Shown: one piece after another, positions 34,550 to 44,732 of the stretch
How the letters are laid out: every line of letters begins with the position of its first letter
How positions within the stretch are numbered: position 1 is the first letter of the stretch
Source: Stenocarpella maydis
Taxonomy: Eukaryota; Ascomycota; Sordariomycetes; Diaporthales; Diaporthaceae
Assembly (NCBI GenBank): GCA_002270565.1
Contig: NQMI01000033.1
Span: 124,001 to 188,000, forward strand
Reading direction: 5' to 3'
DNA length: 64,000 nucleotides
The notes under the pieces: model-generated
Seen by the model: the letters and a program-made list of their open reading frames with translations, nothing else
Told to the model about the DNA's origin: nothing
The model's database searches: none
Program-made: the position numbers and the translations under genes

Positions 34550-35901
34550 ATGGCTGCCGAGATGGACCAGGGCGCCGCGCCGCAGAGCGCACCCTCCGAG
34601 GGAATGGCTGTCATAAGCCGCCACCGTTGGCTCAACGAGGACCTGGCGTGAGCGCACCTTTCCCCTTCCAAGTTGTTGCTTTCCTTGAGCCTCACTGACA
34701 AAGCCCAGGATGCTCAATTCGTGCCTGTTTGCGGATGCCGAGATCATGTGCGAGGACGATGCTACACCTCGAAAGGTCCACAGGGCCGTCCTGGCGGGGC
34801 GCTCGACCTGGTTCAAGAAGGCGTTCTCCGGTGACTTCAAGGTAGGCAGCCCATTGAAGACGTCACACTTGCAGATGCTGATGCAAAAATTCAAAGGAGG
34901 CAAGCGAATGCAAGGTCAACCTCCAAGAGACGGCTTGGCGCGTGGACCTGATGCTATACTTCTTCTACACTGGAGGTGAATTGCTATCAAACCTGAAAGG
35001 TAGCTGTGGCTCTAATTCGGAAAATGTGTAGGCGTTGATATGAAGAATGAGACGCTGATCAGCGGCCACGACGTGATGGACATCGGCGTCGAGCTTCTTA
35101 GGCTCGGCGACTTTTTCCAGTCCGCGGACATGTGCCTGTATGGAAAGTCGATGCTCGACAAGTATCTAAACAACTTGCTGTCTGGGATCTGCAACACGGG
35201 CCCATCCTTGTCCACCACCAACAAAGAGCGTTTTGCGGCCGAGGGCAACTTCACCCAGCGCTTTTGCGGCGCCATCACCAACGCGTTTGACAGAGAGCGG
35301 CCGGTCAGGGCGGCCCAAGACATCCTGGCCGACTTTGCCTTCCTGGCCCGCCTCCAGCTGTACCAGAACACCGAGTTCGTCGCCTTCATCAAGGGCGAGG
35401 TTTCCCCAGAGTTTGGGAACCTCGTCCTGGCAGCTCTAGATAACAGGGGCGTCCCTCTCGGGCGTCTTCAAGAACAACCTTGTGTTCCAGCGGTGGAAGG
35501 ACTGGCGGGTCGACACACAACCAGAGGCGCCACCTCCGCAGCTTTCTACCACTACTAGTATCTTCCCGGGCGTCTCAGCGGTTAGTGGACTCGGAAGCGC
35601 TACTCGTGGCAGTCTCTTCCCGGGCGGCTCAGCGGTTAGTGGACCCGGAAACGCTACTCATGGCAGTCTCTTCTCGGGCGGCTCAGCGGCCAGTGGACCC
35701 GGAAACGCTACTCATGGCAGTCTCTTCTCAGGCGGCTCAGCGGCCAGTGGATCTGGAAACGCTACTCAGGGCAGTCTCTTCGGGGCAACAGCCAGCTCGG
35801 GCAGGGACACAGGCAGGGGGGGCAGCAGCACCAGCAGTGGCGCCACGGACGGCGGCGGTGCCAGAGGACAACGCGGTTTCTCATTCTTAGGGGCTGTATG
35901 A
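34550..35901 (+). CDS. BTB/POZ-domain protein A, with C-terminal 18-residue repeats and a frameshift
   Basis: Exons 34550-34647, 34709-34841, 34897-34975 and 35032-35901. The BTB core reads LFADAEIMCEDDATPRKVHR, AVLAGRSTWFKKAFSGDF and EASECKVNLQETAWRVDLML, the dimerisation fold that often links substrates to cullin-3. After it comes an alpha-helical part (LLRLGDFFQSADMCLYGKSM, DILADFAFLARLQLY) found in the other BTB genes nearby. Close to 35442 one base seems to be extra: the frame must shift to continue with SLSGVFKNNLVFQRWKDW, shared in position with its relatives. Downstream, four 54-nt units (35569-35784) encode GSLFSGGSAASGPGNATH-like repeats, then a Gly/Ser tail to TGA at 35899. If the shift is real, the protein ends early with an unrelated tail. 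It lacks the four-cysteine module of genes B and C. Confidence 0.75.
35569..35784 (+). repeat. Four 54-bp coding tandem repeats
   Basis: Units start at 35569, 35623, 35677 and 35731. Units 2-4 differ by only a few bases, which suggests recent expansion and possible length variation between strains. The period is a multiple of three, so unit number can change without breaking the frame. Confidence 0.9.
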
Positions 35902-36100
35902 AAGTGCTCTGGAGCAATGAAAAATTCTTACTGGCGAACATTTCCGCCGCATTGATGTTTGTGAAATTGTACATGCCGAGGCTGAGACCCCTTTCTGCCT
36001 CGCCAACAACGAAATCACATCCACACCGCGCTCATCACAGCCCGCAATCGACAAACTCAGCAGGCCCAAGCTGGCGAGCACAAGGATATCCATCAGCCAG

Positions 36101-36924
36101 TCAGTCCTCGGGGGCCGGTGCCGCCTCCGGGTCATCCGCCAGCAGGGCCTCGACCTCCGCGCCCCTCCTGCGCCTCTCCTCGAGCGACACCTCCTGCTCC
36201 GGCGACGTGGACCAGCCGAGCCCCAGCTCCGGGTACTGCAGCGGGACCTCGCCCTCCCTCGGCAGGCCGTCGAGGAAGATGGGCCAGGGGGTGCCCATCC
36301 AGGCGTTCCTGGTCTCGTGGTCTCCGCGCTGATCGGATGTCAGGGGGTGGACGAGAACGCTGGGCGCCGCATTGTTAGTTGGCATCTGTTGCTGGGACAC
36401 AGAGGCAGCGGCCTGACTTGCCTGAGGCTGCCGCGGTTGGCGGACAGGTAGAAGAAGACGTCGGAGAAGGACGAGTCGGGCACCCAGACTGCGGGTGAGA
36501 GAGAGCCCAATTAGCGCCGAGTCTCGGGGGGATGAACCGCCCGTGTGGTACGCCACAGGGCGGTTCTGCGAGATACATGGGCGGGTCTGCTCACTTTCAT
36601 ATGATCCAGCAGGGTGAGGTCCGATAGGATAGTGGTTGACTCTAAACAGCGGAACGGCGACAAATGCTCCTGCCAGGACAGCCGTGTCAGCGGACAATGG
36701 TTCTGATGCTCAGGGTGCCGGGCTCAATCCCCGGGCGATGAGCGGCACTCACCGTCGCGCCGCAGCCTCAGGACGGCGTCGCGGAGGGCGAGAGCCGCGG
36801 CAGTCTCTGTCTGGGACTGGATGAGGAAGTATATGTGGAAGTGCCACTCTCGGTTCCGGCTCTCGACGACGGTCTTGAGGTCGGTCTCGGGAGGCGGTGG
36901 GCCGGAGCGGGTGACCATGGTCAT
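36101..36924 (-). CDS. DOPA 4,5-dioxygenase-like protein
   Basis: Small cytosolic protein of the DOPA dioxygenase family (PF08883), whose plant and mushroom relatives cleave the aromatic ring of DOPA. Four exons, 36924-36753, 36669-36595, 36488-36422 and 36359-36101, predict 190 aa. Family landmarks: REWHFHIYFLIQSQ with the metal-site His pair, ALRDAVLRLRRDGAFVAVPL, GPHPAGSYE, VWVPDSSFSDVFFYLSANRG, VLVHPLT and HETRNAWMGTPWPI. The third intron uses a GC donor (AG|GCAAGT...GCGCCCAG with branch CTAAC), restoring SVLVHPLT. The first intron is GTGAGT...GGCAG and the second GTGAGC...CGCAG. Two possible initiator ATGs lie six bases apart. It stands tail-to-tail with BTB gene A. The role in fungi is unknown. 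Substrate is inferred from family only. Confidence 0.93.
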
Positions 36925-37517
36925 TGTCGTGCAGTGCAGGAGGGCGGGATTTAAACAGGAACTCGTAATCGTACGGTAGCCTCGGAAGCTGTGTCCCTGG
37001 CTTGTGGTCTGGATGTTTGTCGTGTCGTCGTGACGCCATTTGTGGGGTTCCGCTCGCTCGTCTGCACGACATGTTGTCTCGGAGCTCGGCTCATCCGACT
37101 CGGCCGGGAACATCGGTCCAGTCGGCCTCGACCCTGCGAGGATGCAACGATGGCCTCGTCCGTTGGGGCTGCAACTCTAGATGGTGAATTTTGCTTGCGG
37201 TAAACACATTACAGGGCAAAGGCAGAAAAACTGAACCATGACTGGTTACCTGGGTAATTCGAAAAGTGTGGCCAAGGTCCACTTCACCCATGTGCAAGGT
37301 TGCTTGGTCCTGGGCCTTGGTAGCATTGTATGTGATAAAAAGAATTCTAGCAGTTCAAGCACTGGCATGCGCCCAGTACCTGCCTAGCTACTTAAGTACC
37401 CAGGTACTTACTCGAGTAATTTCCAACTTGTGATCCCAAAACCCACCCAGCCTAACCCAGACCACGCCCGCAACACCCACCCCCCAGTCAACTCTCCCTT
37501 GCGGTCAACCGATCACG
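36925..37517. other. Divergent promoter region
   Basis: About 590 bp shared by the minus-strand DOPA dioxygenase-like gene and the plus-strand BTB gene B, so it should hold both promoters. No gene or clear regulatory element is identified. Confidence 0.45.
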
Positions 37518-38616
37518 ATGGCAGAAGACAAAGACGAGCTTGAGAAATGCAGGGCCAGAAACCTAGAGTAAGCGACGATGACTCTCTTCTATCCCCCACT
37601 ACCGTACCATCTGACCTCATGTCACGCAGGCTTCTGCAGTCCGGTGACTTCTCCGACGTCGACATCATTTGCGGCGAGCGCTCGTGGAAATGCCACAGAG
37701 CGATCCTGGTAACCCGCTCGGACTGGTTCCTCAAGGCGCTCTCCGGCCCCTTTTTGGTGCGTGAATGACGCCGTAACAACTCCAAATCATCCTGCCTGAC
37801 ACATGCCTCTACAACACGCAGGAGGCCCGCACTCAGCAAGTGGTCCTGGAAGAGCATAATCCGAACTCCGTCGACCTTGCGTTGAAGTATATTTATGTTC
37901 TTAGTGAGACATCAAATCATTGCCTGACAAAGGCGTTGGATCATGCTAACCAATGTATTTGACTAGGTCTTGACGTGGTATCTTCCGTCTCTGATGACCA
38001 TTTCTTGGAGGAGTGTGTGTCCCTCTGGCACATTGCCGACTTCTTCCTGCTCAAGCCATCGAGACCATCCGCGGAGAAGGCTGTCTGTGGCTATTGCGAT
38101 AAGCAAATGAAGCAGCTTTTCACATACGAGAGCACGACAACGTGGTTCAACCTAGGCAAGGTGTACATGGTTGAGATGAACCCGTGGGCAGTCGACTTCT
38201 TCATCGGGCTTCGGCTCACTTACAACTGGAGCATTGGATACTTGAAGGTGGTGCTGATGGAGTTCCTGTGGAGCGCGAGGGATATTACCTTGAAAGACGA
38301 CTACGTGAAAGCCACCCTCGAGACCCTCAACGACACACCAGCCTTTGTAACTGATCTCCTGAGCCACTATGCCACTGGGAGGTGGTACGAAACTGCCGTT
38401 TGGGCCCCGGAACCCATCGCGACCTCCGGCGCTGAGAAGTGTGCACGATGTGGCATGAAGTTGCAGTGGGACACACCCGAGCAGTTCTCGGGACAGGTGG
38501 TGGATCCTTTCCGGCTGGAGCCTGGGATCGATACCCTCAGGACCAACAGAGCGTGGTGTCGGGAGTGCGGGAAACTTGACATGATCCCATGGCGGGAGCA
38601 GGATTCCGAGGGCTAG
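37518..38616 (+). CDS. BTB/POZ-domain protein B with C-terminal four-cysteine module
   Basis: Exons 37518-37567, 37630-37756, 37822-37903 (82 nt) and 37967-38616 predict 302 aa with GT-AG introns of about 60-65 nt. The BTB domain reads LLQSGDFSDVDIICGERSWK, CHRAILVTRSDWFLKALSG and EARTQQVVLEEHNPNSVDLA. An alpha-helical middle (WHIADFFLLKP, EFLWSARDITLKDDYVKATL, DTPAFVTDLLSHYATGRW) follows. The C-terminus holds CARCGMKLQW, GQVVDPFRLEPG, AWCRECGKLDMIPWREQ: two CxxC pairs that could bind zinc. The same order of motifs occurs in gene C. The module has no name I know. A role as an adaptor for cullin-3-type ubiquitin ligase is an inference from the BTB domain. Confidence 0.9.
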
Positions 38617-39017
38617 TTCCCTCACTTTCCAGGAGCTATGGCGCGAGACACGCAAGTTTGGCATGGGTGTCGGGCCTACAGGCGTAGCTGTCTGGCGTAG
38701 ATGCCGCCGGGGTAGGTGTTTTAGAAATAGGGGCTTTTGACGTAGGCGTCATAGGCATGGGCACGGAAATGATACCATTACATGCCCGTCTCATAGACAT
38801 CAATGATACCGACATATCGCGTCCCGAATGGTCCAGTACGGTGCCTGTCAGACTGAGAAACTCTCTTTCAACCCCCAACCCTTTTCTAGGGAAGTACTCT
38901 AAAGAACCGTCTTTCCGCCCTCAAAAGGTGAATCATCACCAGACTCGCCTACATGCCACCCAGTGCTGACCTAATCGTGGCTGGTCCAGGAGTCCTCGAG
39001 GATTGTATGTCCGACGA
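38617..39017. other. Intergenic between convergent BTB genes B and C
   Basis: About 400 bp between two genes that face each other, so it should contain two 3' ends. It has a short T/G-rich low-complexity part near 38690-38760. Nothing else seen. Confidence 0.45.
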
Positions 39018-40064
39018 TTACTTGCAATAACGTGCGTTGCGCCATGGGATGATATCCCACGCAGCACATTCTTTGCACCATTCTCTGAGAATTCCGTTGT
39101 TCCCTGAAAGGCTGAAAGGATCATAAACCTGTCCATATGAGCCCACATCATCACTATCAATACTGCAGAACACGAGTGCCTTATTGCACCAGTCGCATCT
39201 TCCACACCATCGCCGAGCAATGGTAGTCGAACGAAATTGAGGGGCCCAGTTCGAGTGTTGATGCCATTTAACAATGGAGCAATGATGAAGCATGCCGTTG
39301 ATAAAGGAAGGAATACCCTGGAGATCATCAAGTATACCGACGTAGCCAGTTCCCAACAGTCGTGCCCGGCCCACCCATACGAACTCCATCAAGGTCGCAT
39401 TTATGGGCTCTGCCTCCCATTTTTGTGCCTCTTTAATTCCTTGTATGAGGTCTTCTTTCCACAACAATGCGATTTTGGCAGTTTTGTCGAGTGCGTGGCT
39501 GCCACGTGTGCATATCCACTTCAGCATTTCATCACAGTCGTCCCCAAGTCGGCGCTGGATGATTGGAAACACGGAGGTCAAGAGGAGAAAGTCTGCTGCT
39601 CGATGCATGTCGACACAGAATTGGATGACCGCTCGATTGGTAGTCTTTACAGCCATATCCGCGGCTGCGGCTTGACACATTGTTAGCAGTTTGTAAACTT
39701 TGCTGCCAGTTGGTGGACGAACCTCCTCCGTAGATGTACTTCAAGATGATTTCAATTGCTTCTGGATTCTGCTCGTGCATGGCGACCTTTCTCGTGATTG
39801 TCTCCTGCTCGAACATTCAAAGTTTTAGTCTGGCCTCCTCATGCGTGCTTGGGTGACGTGGCTGGGGCCAGGCATGGTTCTTACCTGGAAACCGCCAGAC
39901 AACAGGGCCGTCTTGAACCACTTGCTCCTGGTGCAGATAATCGCCTTGTGGACATTGAATATTCTGCTGCCACAGATGATCTCAGCGTCCGCAAAGTTGC
40001 CAGTGTAGAGAAGGTCCAGGTCGCTGACCCTGAGGTAGTCGTCGTCGGCCCCAGGGTTCGCCAT
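39018..40064 (-). CDS. BTB/POZ-domain protein C with C-terminal four-cysteine module
   Basis: Exons 40064-39885, 39804-39723 (82 nt) and 39670-39018 predict 304 aa. Donors are GTAAGA and GTTCGT (weaker), acceptors GCAG and CAAG with a CTAAC branch 13 nt before. The BTB domain reads LLYTGNFADAEIICGSRIFN, HKAIICTRSKWFKTALLSGG and ETITRKVAMHEQNPEAIEII. The middle (VIQFCVDMHRAADFLLL, EMLKWICTRGSHALDKTAK, EFVWVGRARLLGTGYVGIL, GIPSFINGMLHHCSIVKW) aligns by eye with gene B. The end has CDWCNKALVF, GQVYDPFSLSG and EWCKECAAWDIIPWRN, the same four-Cys pattern. B and C face each other tail-to-tail and are clear paralogs, different enough that they did not duplicate very recently. Confidence 0.88.
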
Positions 40065-40938
40065 GGTTGACGGTGGTGTTGCGATTCAGAAATGCTTGTG
40101 GGATTTTGAGGCGACGAAAATGTGTAGGAGTGTTTGATTCTGACTTGGTGACTGTGAGGAAGATTGGTCCTAAGCTTCGTTTGAGTGGCTGATTGGGAGA
40201 AAGAAAAAAAGGATGGAGGGCGTCTCTTTTGGAGCTGTAGATGTTACCAGTCTGGTCCCACTTTTCTAGGTCAGATTGATGAAGGGCTTTGCAGTGAGTA
40301 AGTTCAAGGGATTCAAATCAGATTAAGAGCTCTAACGGGGAAAGCTTTCAAACCCCGTCGCCCGACTGTGTTTTCACTCACGACACAGGGGCCGGCAGTA
40401 AAGTATGGCGAAAGCTGGTTTTGTTTTTATTCCGGCCATGATTTTCTTATACCAGGTGGAAAGCCCCTGCCGGGGCCCTGGAAGCTATTTGTCTAATATT
40501 TACCAATATCCAAGTACTACAGCTTAAATAGCCGTGGAGGGTGTTTTGCCTTTATTACTCGCTCCGCTTGCTAGTTACTCCGGCAAACGCCCTCCGCACC
40601 ACCGAGTAGGGCTCTCCAAATACCCAGAGAGAGGGCTCTCTGCGTGGCTGGAGGGATGGCCCCATTCCTAGGCCCCTTAAGGTCCGCAGGTTAGGTTTCT
40701 CCTACCAACAAGTTTAGGCCTTTAACTAGCAATCATAACCGTAGACAAATTACGGAGAGGCCCCCCTCAGCTCAGCACGTGCCCTCGGAATTATCATACA
40801 GTAACAGAGCTTTCCGTTCGACCAACCGCTGACCCCGTTCGAGGTGTTATCTATAGATCAACAGACGCGTCGCCAGATCATATCCCCGCCTCCTCCAGGT
40901 GGCACGACGAACCCTCACGAGACGCGACAACGCCCACC
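40065..40938. other. Intergenic with a hairpin
   Basis: Promoters of BTB genes C (minus) and D (plus). An imperfect inverted repeat of about 17 bp lies at 40534-40550 and 40582-40599 (GGAGGGTGTTTTGCC against GGCAAACGCCCTCC), which may be a remnant of a small element. No gene. Confidence 0.4.
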
Positions 40939-41670
40939 ATGGCAGCCCCCCGCGAAGAGCTTGAATCCGACCACCACAAGAGTGACCTGGAGATCCTGGA
41001 ATCCGGAAACTTCGCATATGTCACAGTGAAGTGCAGTGATAAGTCCTGGAAGCTGCACAAGCTCATCCTAATCACCCAAAGCAATTTTTTCGAGCGAGCA
41101 CTGACTGGAAGCTGGCGGTTGAGCGCTGCCCGGCACCTACCTAGGTATCCTCAGTCTAGCTCAATGTTTGCTGATTTATCTTCATGTCATCGATCAGGAG
41201 GCCACTGATGGGGTTATTATTTTTCCGTATCAGTACGCTGAAGCCTTTGACCTGTAAGACACCTCTATAGAGGCAGTAGGCCATCCGGCTGATTACTAGT
41301 ATGAGTTTTTGAGCCTCTCTGGCATGCGGAAAAGTTACACCTGGATACGGCCAAGGTGACAGCCTGGCCGACAAAGCCCGTCATCAGGTTCTGTCTTGAC
41401 ATGTATCGAGTGGCCAAGCACCTCTGCTTTGATGTCAAGTTGTGTACAACGATGATTAATTATGTCTCGCAATACCTTGATTAGAAGCTCATGTGGATGT
41501 GCACTCGGGGCAACGTCACCCGCAAATCGAGGACGAGTACGTGTACTTACACTGCATTTCCTGGGGAGAAGCTACCTAGATTTATTAGGATCCAGAGACG
41601 CCTCCAACAAAAGGTGCCAGGCTTCACCAGTGACATGCTGTGCTCACTGCGCAATCTCTCCCTGGCGTAA
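40939..41670 (+). pseudogene. Decayed BTB/POZ paralog D
   Basis: The ATG at 40939 starts MAAPREELESDHHKSDLEI, then LESGNFAYVTVKCSDKSW and LHKLILITQSNFFERALTG, a normal first BTB exon. The donor after GSWR appears lost (GGTTGAG). A second exon can be seen from 41198 (EATDGVIIFPYQYAEAFDL) but stops at TAA after Leu. The body is seen again at 41380-41484 (KPVIRFCLDMYRVAKHLCF) and is cut by TAG at 41482, after which the same frame continues with KLMWMCTRGN, which matches WICTRGS of gene C. A last piece (VPGFTSDMLCSLRNLSLA) near 41615-41670 matches DTPAFVTDLLSHY of gene B. No four-cysteine end is found. The palindrome TACCTAGGTA lies in its first intron at 41138-41147. It is clearly inactive. Confidence 0.75.
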
Positions 41671-42960
41671 GTGGTCATCTTGGGTGCCAGAACAGCTAGT
41701 TGATGTCTTACGGTAGGTTCTAGGCCTACGGCACCCTTCTGAATTACGGTTTCTTTGAAGTTCCTCCTTAATTTACTCCCATACACCCCTGTAACAGTAA
41801 ATCATCAACGTAAAGGCCAAATCATTTCGAATGGCGCTGCCTGTAGTGATGGGCGGATGGCTTACTGACATCACGGATGTCAATCAGCGGGAAAAAAAAA
41901 AGAAATGGAACGTGCTGATATGATATAATTAAGAGGCTGATACCGTTGAATTACACCCAATGCCGGTCGGTCTCCTACACCCCAATTCTCATCTTCACTT
42001 CGCATTTCCCAAGGGAATATCAAGGTAGGAATGAAAGTCCAAGATGATGGCTTGCAAAATCGTGAAATGGGGTGCTAGGTGGACCTGCCATAATTGCTAC
42101 ATCTCGCCCTGCAAAATAACACTGTCTACTTCGCATGGGGAACCTTCTTGAACTTTAGAACCATCATAAAGTGCCTCTTTTGGACAAAGATGCTGAAGGG
42201 TAAAGGCTTTCTCAGATCTGGTGAGCAATGTCGGACAGCATGGCGGAAGATATTAGCAACGGAAAATCGTAAATGTTCCTACGTAAGACGGGCTACTGCC
42301 CATAGGCCAGGTTGGATTCAGTATGGCTGGTGTAGTTTAACTTTATAAATTCTGCGGGTACTACAGGTAGTATCTGTATGGCCTGCCAGTGGTTGATAAT
42401 TTGTGTTTGCGGAGACAGCAAGAGCCATTTGAACATACAAAGCGAATTTGTTTGCGGATGCAGTAAAATTAATTGCAACGTAGATCGTGATTTATTTGCG
42501 GATATAGTGAGTATAATTTAAACGTATGCAGTGATGAATCGTGCTTCAGTAACACCTTTGTATAGCAAAAACTTTAGTTGAGGGTCGCGAAAATCTCGGC
42601 AGCATGCCAGTGCTCTAGTAGCTTTTGCAAGGAGAAATTCGGGGTTACTGACCTTATGCTTCAAAAAGGACTTCATATAGCAAAATTTCTAGTCAAGGCT
42701 CCCGAGAATCTCCGCAGCAGGCTCGAATACCTTTTAGAGGGAGAAACCCGGGGTTGAAATCCGGGGTTACTAGCCTTTTATCCTTCTCTGCTTTGGCAGA
42801 CTAGACCCAGCATCCGAAAGATTCCAAGGTCACTCAGCCCATACTCACCACTTCATGACCTCCAATGACTCATAAGAACCTTTAAGAGCATCTTAATTTT
42901 CCATTTTATGTTCTGTGAGGAGCTGACATCAATCTACTTGCCTGCAGACATGCCCCCAAG
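41671..42960. other. Gene-poor stretch with an imperfect duplication
   Basis: No gene. Two imperfect copies of a roughly 100-bp unit occur at 42561-42655 and 42675-42780, both starting TATAGCAAAA and both containing GGGGTTACT near their ends, offset by about 114 bp. They may be remnants of a tandem duplication. Confidence 0.5.
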
Positions 42961-43300
42961 ACTTCATCTGGTGAGCAAACCTTGACTCTTTCTCCAGCCG
43001 CAGCCTCGTCTAGCTTCTTGGCCAGTCGTAGCCGTGTCTACCTTCATCTCTAGCCGCAGCCGTGTGCAGCTTCTTCCCCAGTCGCAGCCGTGTCTAGCTG
43101 ACCAACTGCCAAGGTACACGATCGAGGACGCAAACCCACACGACAACAACCTGTCCCTCAGCTTTCGTCCGGTGAGCAGACCTTCTCTCCAACGTCTCCT
43201 CCAGCCGCAGCCGTGTCTAGCTTTGTCTCTAGCCATAGCCGCGTCTAGCTTCCCATCTATCAGGGTACACGATAGAGTACACGAACTCACACGACAACAA
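42961..43300 (+). repeat. Nested tandem repeat in the leader of the F-box gene
   Basis: Two larger units, each opening with a GGTGAGCA motif (near 42971 and 43171) and ending CACACGACAACAA (43137-43149 and 43288-43300), contain smaller copies of CCAGTCGCAGCCGTGTCTAG. The array ends about 60 bp before the start codon. Its GGTGAGC elements resemble splice donors, so an untranslated-leader intron is possible. Confidence 0.75.
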
Positions 43301-43358
43301 AGCAGTCAATCACTTGCCGCGCAACCAGCCAGAAAACACAAAGAACAAGGACGACAAG

Positions 43359-44732
43359 ATGTCTTCAAGCACCCAGAGCGGTGATATCGATGCCATGGCA
43401 TCTCCAGACCTCGGAGCAGTGACCACCAAGGCCAAGCTGCTCGACCTCCCAGTCGAGCTGGCGACAAAGATCTTCGAGAACTTTGTCAGAGGCCCCTTGC
43501 CTACCAACACTGCCCTTCCCTTGCCCGGGATCCACTGGATCTCACGAAAGACCCTCCGCCACCTGTGCCTGACCTCAAAGGCCTGCAAGAACATCGCCTT
43601 GCCGCTGCTTTACAGCGACATCATCATAACCAACCACATACAGACGGCTAAACTGTTGGCTATCCTCGTCACCTACCCGGACCGCCGCCCATGGATGCGC
43701 AGCCTTGCTGTGCTGGGTGATCTCTGTCATGAGCGAGTCACAGACCAGGACGACCAGGCCATCTTGGTACAGTGCATGCCGTGGCTCCATGATCTCAAGA
43801 CCGAGCCCCAGGGAGGCGGTCTTTCCAGCCTGGTGAGGCAGGCCAAGGCCCGCATATACCAAATCTACGGCACCATCCACGCGGTGCCTCTAAAGACCAT
43901 CGACTTCTCCACCCTGAGGAAGTGGCGGCTGATCAAGCAGGACCAGGTCGTCGACCGCCTTTCCTGGGGCGACTATGCCGAGATGCTCGGCCGTTTCTAC
44001 CACCGCCTGGTCCTCATGGTCCTCTACATGGGCCACCGTATCGAGGACCTCCTCGTCACGGAGCCGTCCGTCGAGTGGCGGCTGGAGGCAAGGTCGTACC
44101 GCCGCATCTCCCGCGACGACATGGCAAGGGTCTTCTCCGGCCGCGGCTCCCTCCTCAAGCCCGGCGAGCCCTTTAGGGTCCTCACGCGGATCAGGAGGCA
44201 GTCCGACCCGGGCTGCCCCGACCCCTTCGAGCCCGACCCCCTCGGCTTCAGGTACTTCCCCAGCCGCAGCTGGGAGTTTCTTCGCGACGACGGCAGCTGG
44301 AACACGCTCCTGCCCCCGGACTACCGCCACCTCTCGCCCGTGGGGAGGCCCTTTAGGTGCCTCCCCATCCTCGCTCATGTCACCGACCTGCGGCTCTACG
44401 CCTCGCGCACCCACCCGGCGTGGCTATCCCTCATGCTCCGCCACATTGAGCAGCTGCAGACACTTCACTATACGTGCGACGCCACGGACTGGAACGAGGC
44501 GTTCGTTTCTACCTCTCTCAGGGAGCAGGAGACGGGCGTGACGCTGCAGCAGGCCCTGGACCAGGTCGGCTTCAGCCTGAGAGAGCTGCGGCTTGGCTGG
44601 CACCCCTGGGGGGCGGAGCTGGACGACGACGAGTTGGACATCGTGGATCCACACCGTGTCGATGTGAGCGGATTCCCTCACCTCAGCAACGTTGAAATCG
44701 ACTGGCCATTCGTTGTATACGACAACGAGTAG
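43359..44732 (+). CDS. F-box protein
   Basis: One-exon gene of 457 aa, starting at the ATG at 43359 (MSSSTQSGDIDAMAS). The frame is open further upstream, but only to a non-ATG codon. The F-box is seen near residues 26-70: AKLLDLPVELATKIFENFV, LRHLCLTSKACKNIALPLLY. F-box proteins bind Skp1 and bring substrates to an SCF ubiquitin ligase. The rest has no readable LRR or WD repeats but contains regular leucine-rich segments (HVTDLRLYASRTHPAWLSLM, HIEQLQTLHYTCDATDW) that often make up degenerate substrate-binding repeats in fungal F-box proteins. It ends with VSGFPHLSNVEIDWPFVV. It lies among BTB paralogs, which makes a second type of candidate ubiquitin-ligase adaptor here. Codon use is GC-rich and consistent with an active gene. 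Confidence 0.88.
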   Translation: MSSSTQSGDIDAMASPDLGAVTTKAKLLDLPVELATKIFENFVRGPLPTNTALPLPGIHWISRKTLRHLCLTSKACKNIALPLLYSDIIITNHIQTAKLLAILVTYPDRRPWMRSLAVLGDLCHERVTDQDDQAILVQCMPWLHDLKTEPQGGGLSSLVRQAKARIYQIYGTIHAVPLKTIDFSTLRKWRLIKQDQVVDRLSWGDYAEMLGRFYHRLVLMVLYMGHRIEDLLVTEPSVEWRLEARSYRRISRDDMARVFSGRGSLLKPGEPFRVLTRIRRQSDPGCPDPFEPDPLGFRYFPSRSWEFLRDDGSWNTLLPPDYRHLSPVGRPFRCLPILAHVTDLRLYASRTHPAWLSLMLRHIEQLQTLHYTCDATDWNEAFVSTSLREQETGVTLQQALDQVGFSLRELRLGWHPWGAELDDDELDIVDPHRVDVSGFPHLSNVEIDWPFVVYDNE

